Assembly: GCA_019022495.1 (NCBI GenBank)
Contig: JAFEKR010000001.1
Span: forward strand, 4,836,001 to 4,900,000
Source: Epichloe hybrida
Lineage: Eukaryota > Ascomycota > Sordariomycetes > Hypocreales > Clavicipitaceae
Direction: 5' to 3'
DNA: 64,000 nt
Shown here: piece by piece, positions 37,560-50,894 of the stretch
Position numbering within the stretch: position 1 is the stretch's first letter
Layout of the letters: each line of letters begins with the position of its first letter
Position numbers and translations under genes: made by a program
Notes under the pieces: generated by a model
What the model was told of the DNA's origin: nothing
What the model saw: the letters and a program-made list of their open reading frames with translations, nothing else
The model's database searches: none

Positions 37560-40500
37560 ATTATCCCCTTACTTATAGCTAGGCTCCTAAATAGCTTTCC
37601 CTAGCCTTAATATAGCTATTTACTAACTAGCTAATAATAAAAATAATAACAAACAAATTAGTTAGCTTTATAATATAAATTTTATTATAACTTACTATTA
37701 TATTACTCCCTTTTCCTCCTTATAACTCTAGACTATTCTAATTAATTTTAATTAGACTTTATTTACCCTAACTTATCACATACCTATCCTTACTATTTTA
37801 TTATAGAAACTAATACTATTTGCTTCTATAAGTACTCTTATATACACTACTTATACACTAGCTACACTAACTTTAAGAGGTACTTACTAATTAAGGCTAC
37901 TTTACTAAGGATTATATATAGTTTTCCTTATTCTTTACTTAGGAGTAATACTACTAGGGATAAGTAGTTAAAGCGTTATCTCTAATATAATAAGCATAGT
38001 AATACCTATAAGATAGTGAGTTACTTAGTATTCTATTACTATATACTTCTAACTTACTAACTTTTCTATACTAGGCTATAGTAATAATAGCTAGTAACTT
38101 TTCTAACCTAATAGTTATTTATAAGTAAGTATAGGCCCTTATAGGCGCTACTATTTTCGCCCTAAATAAAGAGAGTATTAGTGTTTTTTTAGAGAAGACT
38201 TACTATAGCTTTACTAAGTATATCCTTAACTTAGTTATAGGATTTAACTATATAAATACCTTATACTATATTACCTTTAGGTTAACTAGTGCTATAAAGG
38301 CATATTAAGTCTATTAAATCCTAACCTAATTACTTATTATTTACTAACCTTTCTATATAGGCTACCTCTATTTCTTACTAGAGCTATCTAGTTTCTTAGT
38401 AGTAGTTACAAGTTACCTTAGTAGCCGTAGCCCTATTCCCCTCTCTTCTAGTTTACCCTTAGCTTTTTATTATCTATTTACTAGGGCTTTACTAATATTT
38501 TAATAGGAGGACCTAGAGAATACTATAGCTATATAGGAAGTATATATAGTTCTTTAGCTTTATTTATTAAATCTAAGCTATATTACCTAGGCTATAGTAG
38601 TACACTACTTCTTCTATACTATAGAGGAGGTGATTTAGGCTAATAAGAATAAGGCGGAGTATAGGTTTATTAATAGTAAGGTTATCTCCTATCTAGGGGC
38701 TATAATAGAGGGTTTTCTAGTTACTTTACCTATGCTTTAGGCGCTATTTCCTTTGTTTTTTTATAATATAATATAGGCCTCTAGGTAAAATTTTTAGGTA
38801 ACTAATAATATTAAGCCTTAACTATAGTAACATTATTCCTTAGTGCTATAATTTACTTATAACTTACTATACTTCCTCCTTATTTTACTTTAATAGAAGG
38901 CCTAAATTACATATTAAGCGCCTTCTATGTCTTCTACTACTACCTATTAATTATATTTACTTAGCTAACCCTTCTATTTTACTAGGTATTTATTACCTTT
39001 ATAAGTCTTCCTATAATCCTTAACTTCTTTAACTTTAAATTTATTATCTTTATCTTTAAGGTCTAGTATTAGTATTTCTTTATCTATAGTATCTTTCTAG
39101 TAATTCTATAGCTCTAATAGACTAATATAGAACACATTATATAGTTAACTATACTTATTAGGTAGCGCTAGTTAGTATACTTATTTACCTATAGTATTAA
39201 GTATCTAAAATAGCCTAATAAATCTAGGGGTTAGCTTTTGTTTTATGTCCTTAAGTCTAATATTCTTTACTAATAGTAGTACTAAGTCTTCTCTTTTTAA
39301 GGTTAATAGCTAGTATTATTAGTTATAATACTTTACCTATGCTTTAGTAGCTCTTACCTAGTTATATACTAGTTTCTCCCTAACCTTATATAGCTTTTAT
39401 ATACGCATATAAGCTTCTAGGACCTCCCCTTCCTTACTCTTACCTTTAAGAGCTAGATAAAACTTAGGTAAATAGCCTATAAGAGTATAGTTAGGGGAGT
39501 AACCTATTATTCTATTAATAGTATTATTACACACAAATTAAGCTATTAGGAGTAGCTTTAGCTATAGCTATTAGTTTTCTTTAATAAAGTATTATAGGTA
39601 ATATTTAAGCACTTAGTTTATTCTCTCTATTTACCTATTAGTTTAGGGGTAAAACACTATTAAAAGCTTACGCTTTATATATAATAAGTAATATATATCT
39701 AACTAGAATTTACTTATAAACACTAATTCTCTATTAGATATAATGCCCTCTAGCGCCCTAAATTAAAGCTTAATCTCCTTATAGAATAGCTTTGCTAATT
39801 TAGCTACATTAATTATAGTTTATATAGGAAGGAAAACAGAGTACTTAGTAAATTAGTCTATAATTACTAGGATTACATTAGTTTCTTAGTTACCTAGCTG
39901 TACTAGTAGCAATCCCATAATAAAATCCATTAAGATCTCTACCTATAGTTACCTTAGTATTAGCAGCGATTTAAGGCTTTTATACAGGCGGTGCCTCCTA
40001 GCTACTACGCGCTAGCATACCCCGCAGCTAGACATATAGTCTAAAATAGCTTTACTTATTACTAGCTACTAATAGTAATATTTTAGTAGTTTAAGAGTAT
40101 ATTTAGTCCTAAAGTAACTTACTAACAAATTATTATAGTGTAGCTATAGAAGCTCCTATTATAAGATAGGCTCCCACGGAATAACTACCTAGTCTTTGTA
40201 CATTAGGAGGCCCCTTACGCTACATAACTATAGACTAGCTTTTCCCCTCCCTTTTACTTAGGAGTTAACCTTACCTCCGTGCTTTTATAAATCTAGATCT
40301 TAGTCCTATGCCTTTTATAGTAGTTATACTAATAGTTTATTTGCTGCGAATTAGTAAGGATTTAGTAACGTAATAGCCCCCTAAATTACTTATACTATAC
40401 TAACATCTTAAACACATACTACCTTCTCCTTAAAATTACCCTTATTTAGCTAACCTATTACTAGATCTATAGTAGCTAACTAGCTTTCTACCTAGGCTAC

Positions 40501-43500
40501 TCTTGCCTTAGTAGGTTCTAAGACTAGCGTTATACTATAACTTCTTTAATATATTAGTACTTCTTCTTCTACTATAAAGACATCTACTATCTTCCTTTAA
40601 AGCTCTAGTAGGAGCGCCCTATTTAATATAGGTTTGCCCTTATAATTAGACCTTCTTAATAGTATATCTATAAGGTTACTTTTCCCTAGTCTATGCTTAA
40701 TTATAAAATAGAAAGGGCAGAGGAATATACACTATTATACCTATCTTCTATTTAGCTTCTACTACCTTATAAAGGTCTGTAGGTTATAATAGTCTAATAG
40801 GACCTCTATAGGTATCTCCACGCCTTTAATATAATATTACTAGTGTTTAAATAACTTTACTATGGTAAGTAACTCTTAATTAGCTATGCTATAGTTATAT
40901 TTAGCGTCTATAAACTTCCTTAACTAAAAGGCTACTAGATGCTAATAGCCCTTATTATCCTACTAAGATAGGATTCTTACTATTATAAAAATTAAGGTAT
41001 CTATCTTAATACACACCGCTTAACTCAGGTTATAGTATTAAAGTAAAGGCACTTACTAAAAGGTATCTTTTAGCTAGTTAAATACTAACCACTTCTTTTC
41101 TCTAAATATAAACCTCCTAGTCTAGATACTATTTTAACTGCCCTTTATTAGCATATAAAGAGGTACTATAATCCTAGAGTATCTATAGATAAACTATTAA
41201 TAGAAGTTATAAAACCTAAGGAATAACTATATATTATTAAAACTTATTAGCTCCTTCTATTCTCTAATTATATTAACCTAGTAAGTATCTATTAATATCC
41301 TATTAATAGAGAGGATAAATCCTAGGAATTCTACTAATTCTTTGTAAAAAGAGCACTTAGAGGGTTTTATATATAACTCTACTAACCTTATATGTTTAAG
41401 AACTTACTTAATATATTTAGTGTGCTTCTCCTTTATCTTAAAGAAAATTAAGATATTATCTAGATATACCATATAAATAGTGTTAACTAGCCTATGTAGC
41501 GCCTTATAGATATAACTCTAGAAAGTTGCTAGGGCATTTATTAACCTAAAAGGCATTATAAGGTACTTATAGTGCCTATAATACATACAAAAAGCTATCT
41601 TCTACTTATTACCCTCTTTAATATAAATTTAGTAGTACATATCCTTAATATTAATCTTAGAAAAGAAATAGGCCCCTTAGTATTAATTAAGGATCTCTAA
41701 AATTAGGGGGAGAGTATAGTAATTCTTCTACATTACCTTATTAAGCCCTTAATAGTTAACGCATAGCCAGAGCGTTCTATCCTTCTTTAGCATAAATAGA
41801 ATAAGCGCGCCTACTAGGCTCTTTAAGGGTCTTATCTAGCCTTTCTTTAGGTTCTTATTAATATATTCCTAGAGCTCTCTAAGCTTACTTTAGGAGAGAG
41901 AATAGATTAGTCTATATAGGGGTGTAGCTCCTAGTATAAGATTAATTACATAGTTAGTTAACTTCTTTAATAGGAGACTCCTTACCTTATCTAATATAAA
42001 TATATCTTTAAACTTATATAGTTCCTCTAGGATATCTTAAACAGTTCTATATACTCTTACCTTCTCTTTATCTTTAAGAGAGATAAACTTATTCTCTAAT
42101 ATGCTTATAATAGCATATATAATTATCTTATTATACATTACCTTCGCGAACTTATAGGGAGTTAGTAGTAAAAAGGCTACCTTACTCTTTTTAAACTACT
42201 ATTCTCGTAAGTATAAGTAGAGATATACACGTTCTTTTATAAGTGTGTGTATTCTAATTAATATAAGGCTTCTCTCTGCTTTTAAGTCCCTATTAACCAC
42301 TATATATAGTAACTTAAGATCTTTCTCTTTACCTTATAAATCTTTAATTATAATAGGTACCTTATAGATACTATATTAGGGAACTGTTTAAGCCCTTACT
42401 ACCTTTAAGATAGGTGCTATAGCCTTAGCCTAATTAAGCTTATGAGTCTATGCAAATTAGGCGCTTATAATATTAATCTTAGCGTAACTATTAAGATCCG
42501 CTGCTATTTTAATGTCTTTATGCCTGTAAATAGTAACTAGTGTATAGAATCAGCGTCCTATTAGTACCTTAGTGTCTAAGGTAAAGGTAAGGGCTTTTAC
42601 TTCTACCTCTAGGAGTTTTCCTAGCCCTCTTACTAGTCTTTCCTTAGCTTATTATAATTATAAATAACATGCTCTATGCTACTATAATTAAAGTACTATC
42701 TTCTTCCTTATAGTCTATTATTATTTAGATAGGTAGCTAGGGTCTTTTCCTTATCCTTATCCTTATCTCTTTAGTCCCTATTTAGCTAATGCCCTTATAG
42801 GGAGTTATATCTTTAGTATTAAGCTACCTTATATAGCCCCTTCTCTTTTAAATTATTTAGCTTTTGCTTATTCTTTAATATTACCTCCTAGAATTACTAG
42901 GCGAGTTATATAATATCTTCTTATGTCAGACTAGTAATATCCGCGTGTAGGTTAATATAATCTTATAAGTTAGGAAGTAATTTTATAAAGAATATAAGAG
43001 TATAAGTCTTTTCTAGAGTATATTCTAGGTATTTCTTTAGTAAATCTAAGTAAATACTAAACTTAATAGGACTCTAGCCCTCCTTTTGCTTTACGTTTTC
43101 TAGCTACGTAGCTATTTATGTATTATGGCTTACAGAGTCTTTAAGTAGCGTAAGGGTCTAGTCTTAGAACTTGTCCTAGTTATCCTTAGGATAATCCTAA
43201 CTATTAGCTAGTTATTCTTTAATATATTAGTCCTATCTAGCCTAATAGTTTATATATATATAGTTAAGTGTAAAGAGAATCTTTTAGTTATCCTAGTAAT
43301 ACTTCTTCTTTGCCCCCTTAAAGGCATAATTAAGGTTATTAAACTATATCTTATGCTTCTATAGGTTTATAGGGTGTTGGAGTTCTATAATATTTTAGAC
43401 CTTAACTTCTTAGTTACTAAGGCTTAAGGATAAACTATCCTTTTAGCCCCTTTTTACTAGTTCTCTATAAGATTATATTAAGTCTATAAGCTTCTTTTCT

Positions 43501-43737
43501 TAATTCTATAGTTCCTTAAGTTACTTAAGCTAGGTAATTCGCTCCCTAACTACTATCTCTTCTATTACTATAGTAAAGGGTATAGCTTTAGATAAGGTTA
43601 TAGAACATAGCATATCCCTAGCTATAGTGTTACTATTATCTAGCTAATCCTAAGTAATACATAGTATGGTTCTAGTAGATTAGGTTATTCTCCCCCCTAT
43701 ATTACTCTTAGGTAGCTAGTAGGAGAAGCTTTAGAAT

Positions 43738-43928
43738 TATAAGAATAAAGGGATAGCTAGGTAAGAGATATAAGGGTGTTTATATATTAACTAAAGCTTA
43801 CTAGGTCTAAGTGTGTTATGCGTGCGAGTTACTAACTTATAGCTAGTGGCTCGCTAGTGTTACGTGGACCTAGCCCTATAGCGTAGTGCGCTAGCGGAGT
43901 GCACCCGTGTTGTGAGTGGGGCCTCACA
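43738..43928 (-). repeat. 5' LTR of gypsy element 1
   Basis: 191 bp, with inner start TATAAGAATAAAGGGATAGC mutated and outer end GTGAGTGGGGCCTCACA preserved. Confidence 0.9.
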
Positions 43929-44183
43929 AGAAAATAGTATAGCCAAGGGTGACCATAAGCTAGGGGCTATAACCACTAGGCTACAGAACCTAATAGCTAT
44001 CCAAAAATCTAAGGAAATTCCAGATAAGGAAATTCAAAAAACTAAAGAAAATATTAAGGAATTTAGGAAAAGTAAGAAGAAGAAGGGAAATACAAAGCTA
44101 GAGAAGAAGGCTAGATATTTGGAAAAGGTGTTGAAAAATAGAGATCTATAATTTAAGCAGTTTTACCTCGTGCCCGGGAGGGG

Positions 44184-44258
44184 GATAAATTAATAATAAT
44201 ACTATTCTTTAAGCTTATACCCTTATTATATTAAATTTAATAACTTATAAAACTAATA
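44184..44258 (+). repeat. Remainder of the 5' LTR of copia copy D
   Basis: The 75 bp comprise the second copy of the 14-bp duplication and the last ~61 bp of the LTR, ending AAACTAATA. The gag-proximal sequence follows directly and matches copy B after 4063. Confidence 0.75.
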
Positions 44259-47200
44259 CTAATTAGTAATTACTTTTATAAATAACTATATAGTCTTTAA
44301 ATACTATAAATTAGTAAGGTTAATTAGAAAAGGTAGCTTACTTAATAATAACTTACCTTATAAAATAGGAGGGCTATGTTTAATAATAAGTTATACTAAT
44401 AGAAAGGTATAATATTGCTCTCTTCTTACTTTAGTATTAATATCTATATTTATATAGATTTTAAAATAATAAAGAAGGGTTTAATACTAGTAGCTAAGCT
44501 ATTCTCTTATCTTTCTTTATTATATATTTTATTATATATTTAAAGTTAACTACCTTACCTTATAATCCTTTATATTAATAATATAAGTTATGTAATTTAT
44601 ATTTATACCTCTCCTATCCCCTTATATTAAAGATTTACTCCCCTTTAATTAGTTAAAATATTAGATATAGCTAGATTATTTAAAACCTCTAGTTAATTTA
44701 GAGTTCCTAGTTAGAGTAATAGCTATAATAATACTATAGAAAGTATTAAAGCTAGAGATAGTAGTAAATACCTTAATAAAGAGAAAAACCTTATTTACCT
44801 TACCTAAATCCCTTATATCTTTATAAAACTTCAATAATATATTATAAAGAAATTACTTTAATAAATAAGAAGCTTTAAATATAAAGAGATAATAATACCT
44901 AAGGAAATTACCCTTTATATTATTATTAAGACTAAATAATATAGAGAATAAGAGTTATTTAGAAAAATACTTTTTTCTAAATTTAGTAATAACTTTTATA
45001 GATAGTTAAGGAATAAGTTTATAAAAGGAAGAAACCTTTCCTAAAATAGACTTTAAAATTATTTCTTTTATAATAAAGTATATATAATAGTTAGAAAAGG
45101 TATAAAGATAATAAATAACCTTAAAAAGGTAGTAAACTAGGAAGAATTTTAATTTTAAACCTTTAAGGAAATTAAGAAAGCTAGGAAAAAGTATATAAGC
45201 TTCTAGAAAAACCTAGAAAATAAAGATTTCTTTTATAATTTACTAGATAATAAGGATATTAGGGCTTAATACTCTACCTCTTTACCTTACCTATTAGTAT
45301 AATTACTATTAAAAGAATTAATAGGCTAATTTTATCTAAGAAGGTTAATTAATCTAGAATTAAGGGTATTAAAGAATACTATATATAAGTACCTATAGGT
45401 AACACCCTTACTTATACCTTTACCTAAGATAGTTTAGTAAAACTACCCTAAAAATACTACTAATAATACCTCTAAGTAAGAGTATTACTAATAAAGTTAA
45501 CTCTTACTACTAAGGGCTAATATTACTTTTATTAGTATAGCCTAGAGAGCTACACTTTCTTCTCCTTAATATAAGGGAGAGAAAGATTTAAGGGAATAAT
45601 AAACCCTAAGATTACTCCTTATAAAGCTATTCCCTTACTTCTTAAAAATAATACTACCTTTTTTATAAATATAAAAGAAAGTATTTAAAGAATCTTTATA
45701 GACTTAAAAGCTTTTTTTAAAGTAAATTATAAACTTATTAAAGATATACCTTAAAGAATAAATTTATAGTACTAATAACTATAATATTCTTAAATTAAAG
45801 CTTTAGATATTTTATAGAAAGTATAAGTTACTTAATATCTAACCTAAATAAGCTAGTTATATCTTTAAGGTTATACTTAAAGGTAAAGCTTTATAATACT
45901 ATATAAACTATCTCTTAAAACCTAGTTAATTATAAGACTTTCTTATACTTATTAGCTATATAAGAGAATAATTTAAGACTAAGAATATATAGTAAAGATA
46001 TTTTCTAAAATAAAATAACTTTACTTTATAAGGAATCATAAATAATAACCTAAGTAAATTAATAATTAATTACTTTAATAAACTTATAGAGAAGCTAGCT
46101 ATCTTATAATAAGTAGTACCTAAGGTAAGCTAAAGTAAAAGAGTACTTTAAAACTAACTTATAAAAGATTATAATAGTATTTTAAAATATAAAGAAGCTA
46201 TTATAAACTTACTAAAGGTACTATAAGAGTTCTATAAATAAATTAGAATAATAATCTAACTTATTAAGAAAAAGAAAAAGAATTACTAATAATTTCTAAC
46301 TAAAGCTATAACCCTAGACTAATTCTAGACTAACTAAAGATATAATAGGAAAGGAAAAAAAACCTAATACCCCTGAAAACTATAAGGAAAAGAAAAAAGT
46401 TCCTATATAAAGAAGTGCTATATATATAGTAAAAAAGAACACTAGTTATCTAAGTACCTAGAAGAGAACTATAAGAAGGTATATTAATACTTTAAGAACT
46501 ACTACCTTTTAGATTTAGCTAATAACTTATATAATTTATTTCTTATATAGTATAAAGGGGAATATAAACCTTAATCCCCTATTAATAATAAAATTACTTA
46601 ATATATAAAGAGCATTAGATTTAATAATAGCCCTAATAGTATAAAGAAGCTAGTACTTATAAGCTTCTTTAATTATAAAATATAAATTAACAGTAAAAGG
46701 AATAGTTTAATTCCTAATAAGTTAAGTAGCTTATTATAGTCTAAGTAAAGGAAACCCCTTTTAGTAAAAACTCTTAAATAAAACTCTAGTAATATTTATA
46801 CTAGAAGATTACTATTCTTATATAATATTCTAAGGGATTATACCTAATATAAAAGCTATAGAGTTCTCTATAGTAAAATACCCTTAATTCCTTACTTTAT
46901 AATATTAAATACCTAAACTATAGCTTAATAAATTAAAGGTAAAAAAGGTATTAGTTAGATTTAGCGTAGGAGAACTAATTATTACGCTTAGAGTAGCTAA
47001 TATACTTACTCCTTTTAGAGATATTCTCTTTTAGATTATACTAATAAATACTCTATTTCTCTTATCTCTTAATAATATAGACTATCTATAAATTAACTTT
47101 AATATCTCTAAAAATAAACTATAATAAGGAAATATTAAAGTCCTTATTATATATAAATAGGGGTATACTTAGATACTACTTATATAGAAAGAAGAAGTAG

Positions 47201-49617
47201 TTACTTAGAGCTACCTTATAGAAGGTAAGCTATAGTAATTATATTATTACTTTAGGTATTTATTAATCTAATAACTATATAAGGTTCTTTATAGATTAGG
47301 GTATAATATTAATATTAAAGCTATTAAGGAGCTAATAATACTTTACTACTAATACTAAATATATATAAATAGCCCTAATTACTTTAAATTTACCCTCAAG
47401 AATAAGTATAGCTTTAAATATAAAGTAATAGTAAATATTTTTTACCTTAATAGTAACTATCCTATACTTTACGCTATAAATATAGCTATAGTATTTAATA
47501 TAGCGAAATTCCTTAATAATATCTCTATAAAAATAACCTAGGAAGCCCTCTAGATATACTAGATTAATACTTACCTAGGCTCTCTAGATTTTATTCTTAT
47601 AAATACTAGAATAAACTTCTATAGTAATAAATTTAGATAATTTACAGCTTTAATATTAACTTTAATTAAGAAAGTCCTTATTAAGGTATACTATAGTATT
47701 AGGAAAGTTAAAAGGTATTATAGGCTACTCTAAAGGGTATATAATATAATTAGGTATAAATATCTTATAATACCTAAACCTATTACCTTATAAATAGTAA
47801 TAAAGGCCTTAAATAATACTATAGGCTCCAATAGCCTTATTCTAACTCTCCTTATCTTTAAAGCTTACTTATATATAATAAATAAGTCCTTACTATTACC
47901 TAATATTATATAGTATATAACTATAGTATAGAAAGCTACTAAAGAAATTAAGAGGCTTTATACTATTAGAAAGGTTAATAAGGCCCTTACTAAATATAAT
48001 AGCCTAAATACCTTAAAGACTCTTAGTTTATTACTTAGATTAAAAGTCTAAGTCTAGTAAGAAAGTAAGGGATAAGTAAGCCTATATAAGCTACTAGTAA
48101 TAACTAGAGAGAGCTATATACTTAATATACCTAGAGGCTTAAAGACCTTTAGGTTAACCTCTATTAAGCCTAACTATAATAATCCTAGTATAAAGAAGGT
48201 AGTAAAGCCTAGTAAATAAAAAGAGAAGAAAAGGTAAGAGGCCTAAGATAATAATATAGTACTAGTAATATTACTAAAGTATAGGTATAGAAGGCCTTAA
48301 AAAAACCCTTCTATAATACCTTAAGAGACTAATACCTTTCTATTAGTAAAAGAATATAGTAACTTAGCCCTTATAATGAAGCTATATAAGGAAGGAATTA
48401 TTAAGACCTTAGGTAAACCTTTTAAACTATTAATAAAAGTAAAGATTAATACCCTAATTAAGTAAGGTATATTTAAATTTATTATATTTAATAAGGAGAA
48501 GTATAGTAGGATTTAAATCTTTAATTCCTAAATTAATAATAATATTAAAGATAAGATAATAAAACCTTATAAAAAGTTATGCCTTATAATCTAAGGATAT
48601 AAGAATAAACGAAAATAAGCTATTTTTATATAGGCCTTTATAATTTAATAAGCAAGCTAATGCCTTATTCTTATAATAGCCCTATTAGCAAGGTTAAGGA
48701 AATTCCTTATCTAGCTATATAATATCTATTAGGTATATGTATAGGCCTATATATTACTAGAGCAGGTAATCCTAGCGTGCTTGCTAATTCAGATATAGTA
48801 CCTTTACCTACCTAGCATAATTCTAAGGGTTATAAAGCCTCTCTATAGGCTTATAAAGGCTAGAATATATTAGTAAGTAATATATTATAAGTATTATAAA
48901 GAGAACCTCTAGATAGAAACCTTTATATATAATCCTTACTTACTTATAACTATAAAAAAAAGCCCTAACCTTATATATATTAGAATATAAACTAATAATA
49001 CCCTTAGCCTCTTAGATAAGAAGTTCTTTAAGAAGGAAGAGACTTAACTAGTTACTATAGGCTTTAATATAAAGCTAAAGTAATTCCTAACCTAGGATAA
49101 TCCCCTTATGTTTAATAGAGGTATTATTATGCTAGAAAATAATGCTATTAAGATATAGTAAAAGGAATAGAGTAATAAGTTAGAATTAGTTTTAATAATT
49201 AATTTAAAGCGTAAATATATTAAGTAAAGGGCCTAAGGCACTTATATTACCTTAATATGCTAACTAGAGGCTTACTTTAATCTATCTATTACTATATAGT
49301 ACTAAGAGCTAACCCTAGAGAATATAAAAGCCCTTAATTACTACCTAAAGTAGTAGATAAATTACCTAGAAAGAGGCCTAATATTTATCCTAATAGACCT
49401 TAAGAAAGTAAAGCTCTTTGCCTTTATAAATAGATTATTTACCAATAACTAGGACCTATTTTTATAACTAGAATATATACTTATCCTAGCTAATAAAGAC
49501 TATACTAATAGTAAATTTATGATTAAAGATAATATTATATACTTTAGCTTAATAAAGAGTAAAAGAGTTATATAAAGTATGCTTACCTTAGAGGTATATA
49601 GTATAGTAGCTAATGTT

Positions 49618-50096
49618 TTGTCAGGGCAAAACAACCACCCTAAAACAACGGAAAAGAGGGACTTGACGATGACGATGATGCTGACGATATTGACGAATTC
49701 AACGATATCAGCAATTGAACCTAGATATCGGGATCTAGGTCTGCGATATTTGCGATCCATCGCGAGGATCTAAGCTGCGAAGTCTCTTGCCAATATCAGG
49801 TCATCTTATCAATCCAATATTAGCTAAAGCTATTAAATATTAGCCGAAGCTATCAAATATAAGCTGAAGCAAAAAGGGTATAATCTCAATTGAACAATCC
49901 AAGCCAAAAGGCTACGAAGGGAGAGTTGATTTTCTATGAAAAGGGAGGGAATCTAAGGCTTTTATCTAGCTAGGGGGTCAGGGGCTAGTCCGGATCTAAT
50001 GTGGTTGAATTAATCCGACAATCCGATAGATCCGAGGTCTAAGGGGCTAGAGGTCTTGTGAGAGAGGTCTCTAGGGGTCGTATTCCTCGCCACACA
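49618..50096 (+). mobile_element. Second solo-LTR-like or MITE-like repeat, inserted in copia copy D
   Basis: These 479 bp start TTGTCAGGGC and end CCACACA, with ATGTT at 49613-49617 and GTGTT at 50097-50101. The uninterrupted copy B reads GTGTT, so the left repeat carries one G-to-A change. It shares its ends and most of its length with 32038-32564 but has a shorter GACGA minisatellite and a different middle (AGCTATTAAATATTAGC repeats near 49825-49870). It lies inside the pol region of copy D and is far less mutated than its host. Confidence 0.7.
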
Positions 50097-50894
50097 GTGT
50101 TAATATAGTTTATGTAATTATAATAACCCTAAACCTAGTTACTAACTAACTAAAGCTCCTAAAAATCCTAGTTATTATATATATAGATTTATACTCCTTA
50201 TATAAGTGCCTTATTAAGCTTAGTATAACAAAAGAGAAACGCTTAATAATTAATATTATAGCTCTTTAATAATTATATAAATACTAAGAACTTTATAAGA
50301 TCTAATGGATTAATAGGGAGGATAACCTAGCTAATGCCTTTATAAAAGTATTACTTAATAAGGCCCTTAAAAGCTTTATCTTAACTAACTAGATAATTAT
50401 CTAGATAGAGGGATAGGTTACTTATATATAATATATATATAGTAAGAGGAAATATAATCCTCTAGGAGGGTAGCTATAGGGATAAGATAGTAATATATAA
50501 GGGATTTATACCCTTATAGTTAATATCCGGAGTAGCTATAGCTACACTAGCTTACTAGGCCCTCCTAGTAAACTATAGAAATTAGTAGTAGTATGTAAGA
50601 GAAGAGAGGTATTATATTAGAGGGGGAAGATATTATATATACGCTATGGCATAGGATATGTGTTATTTTAGGGAAAAGAAAGGATTTAGAAAGGATTTAC
50701 TTATTTTTATATAGGCTTATAAGCTAAGTAAGATTATTATTTTCTTTTTATTAGCTACTATATACCTAGATAAGCTATAAGTTCTTTTCCTTATATCCCT
50801 TGTTAATTGAATCCTTAATTTACCTTTCCTTTTTCTTTTACTTCTATAATTAATATCACGTGTTAATGATTATATTAAAAGAGAGAGGTTTTAG

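Larger units (their letters stand above)
37369..43928 (-). mobile_element. Complete Ty3/gypsy retrotransposon 1, RIP-inactivated
   Basis: The 6560-bp element has 191-bp LTRs and an exact AGAAA duplication (37364-37368 and 43929-43933). On the minus strand near 41475-41410 the reverse transcriptase active site reads VYLDNILIFFKIKEKHTKYI, where the second catalytic Asp of YLDD has become Asn, as expected from G-to-A. Downstream sequence (41400-41100) reads as the RNase H-proximal region of gypsy pol. Gag lies toward 43700 and integrase toward 39000, by gypsy order. All frames contain stops. Confidence 0.9.
36882..44183 (-). mobile_element. Retroposon of about 740 bp with 14-bp target duplication, split by a gypsy element
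   Basis: The insertion is flanked by exact 14-bp duplications (GATAAATTAATAAT at 36868-36881 and 44184-44197). After removing the gypsy element and one AGAAA, about 737 bp remain (36882-37368 plus 43934-44183). Read on the minus strand it starts near 44183 and ends with the same hairpin (CATTGGC and GCCAATG) and A-rich tail as the 209-bp copy at 30872-31080. So the shorter copy looks like a 5'-truncated member. Minus-strand TAGCCTAGTGG (near 43985-43975) resembles a pol III A box and GGATTCGAATT (37317-37307) loosely a B box. Both are weak. I see no reverse transcriptase, so it would depend on another element. Confidence 0.65.

Noticed and set aside
43912..44151. 79-codon Lys-rich open frame beside gypsy 1
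   Set aside because: It begins with GTG inside the gypsy LTR and has no ATG. In the pre-insertion sequence the frame is closed by TAA just upstream. At most it is a relic within the retroposon.
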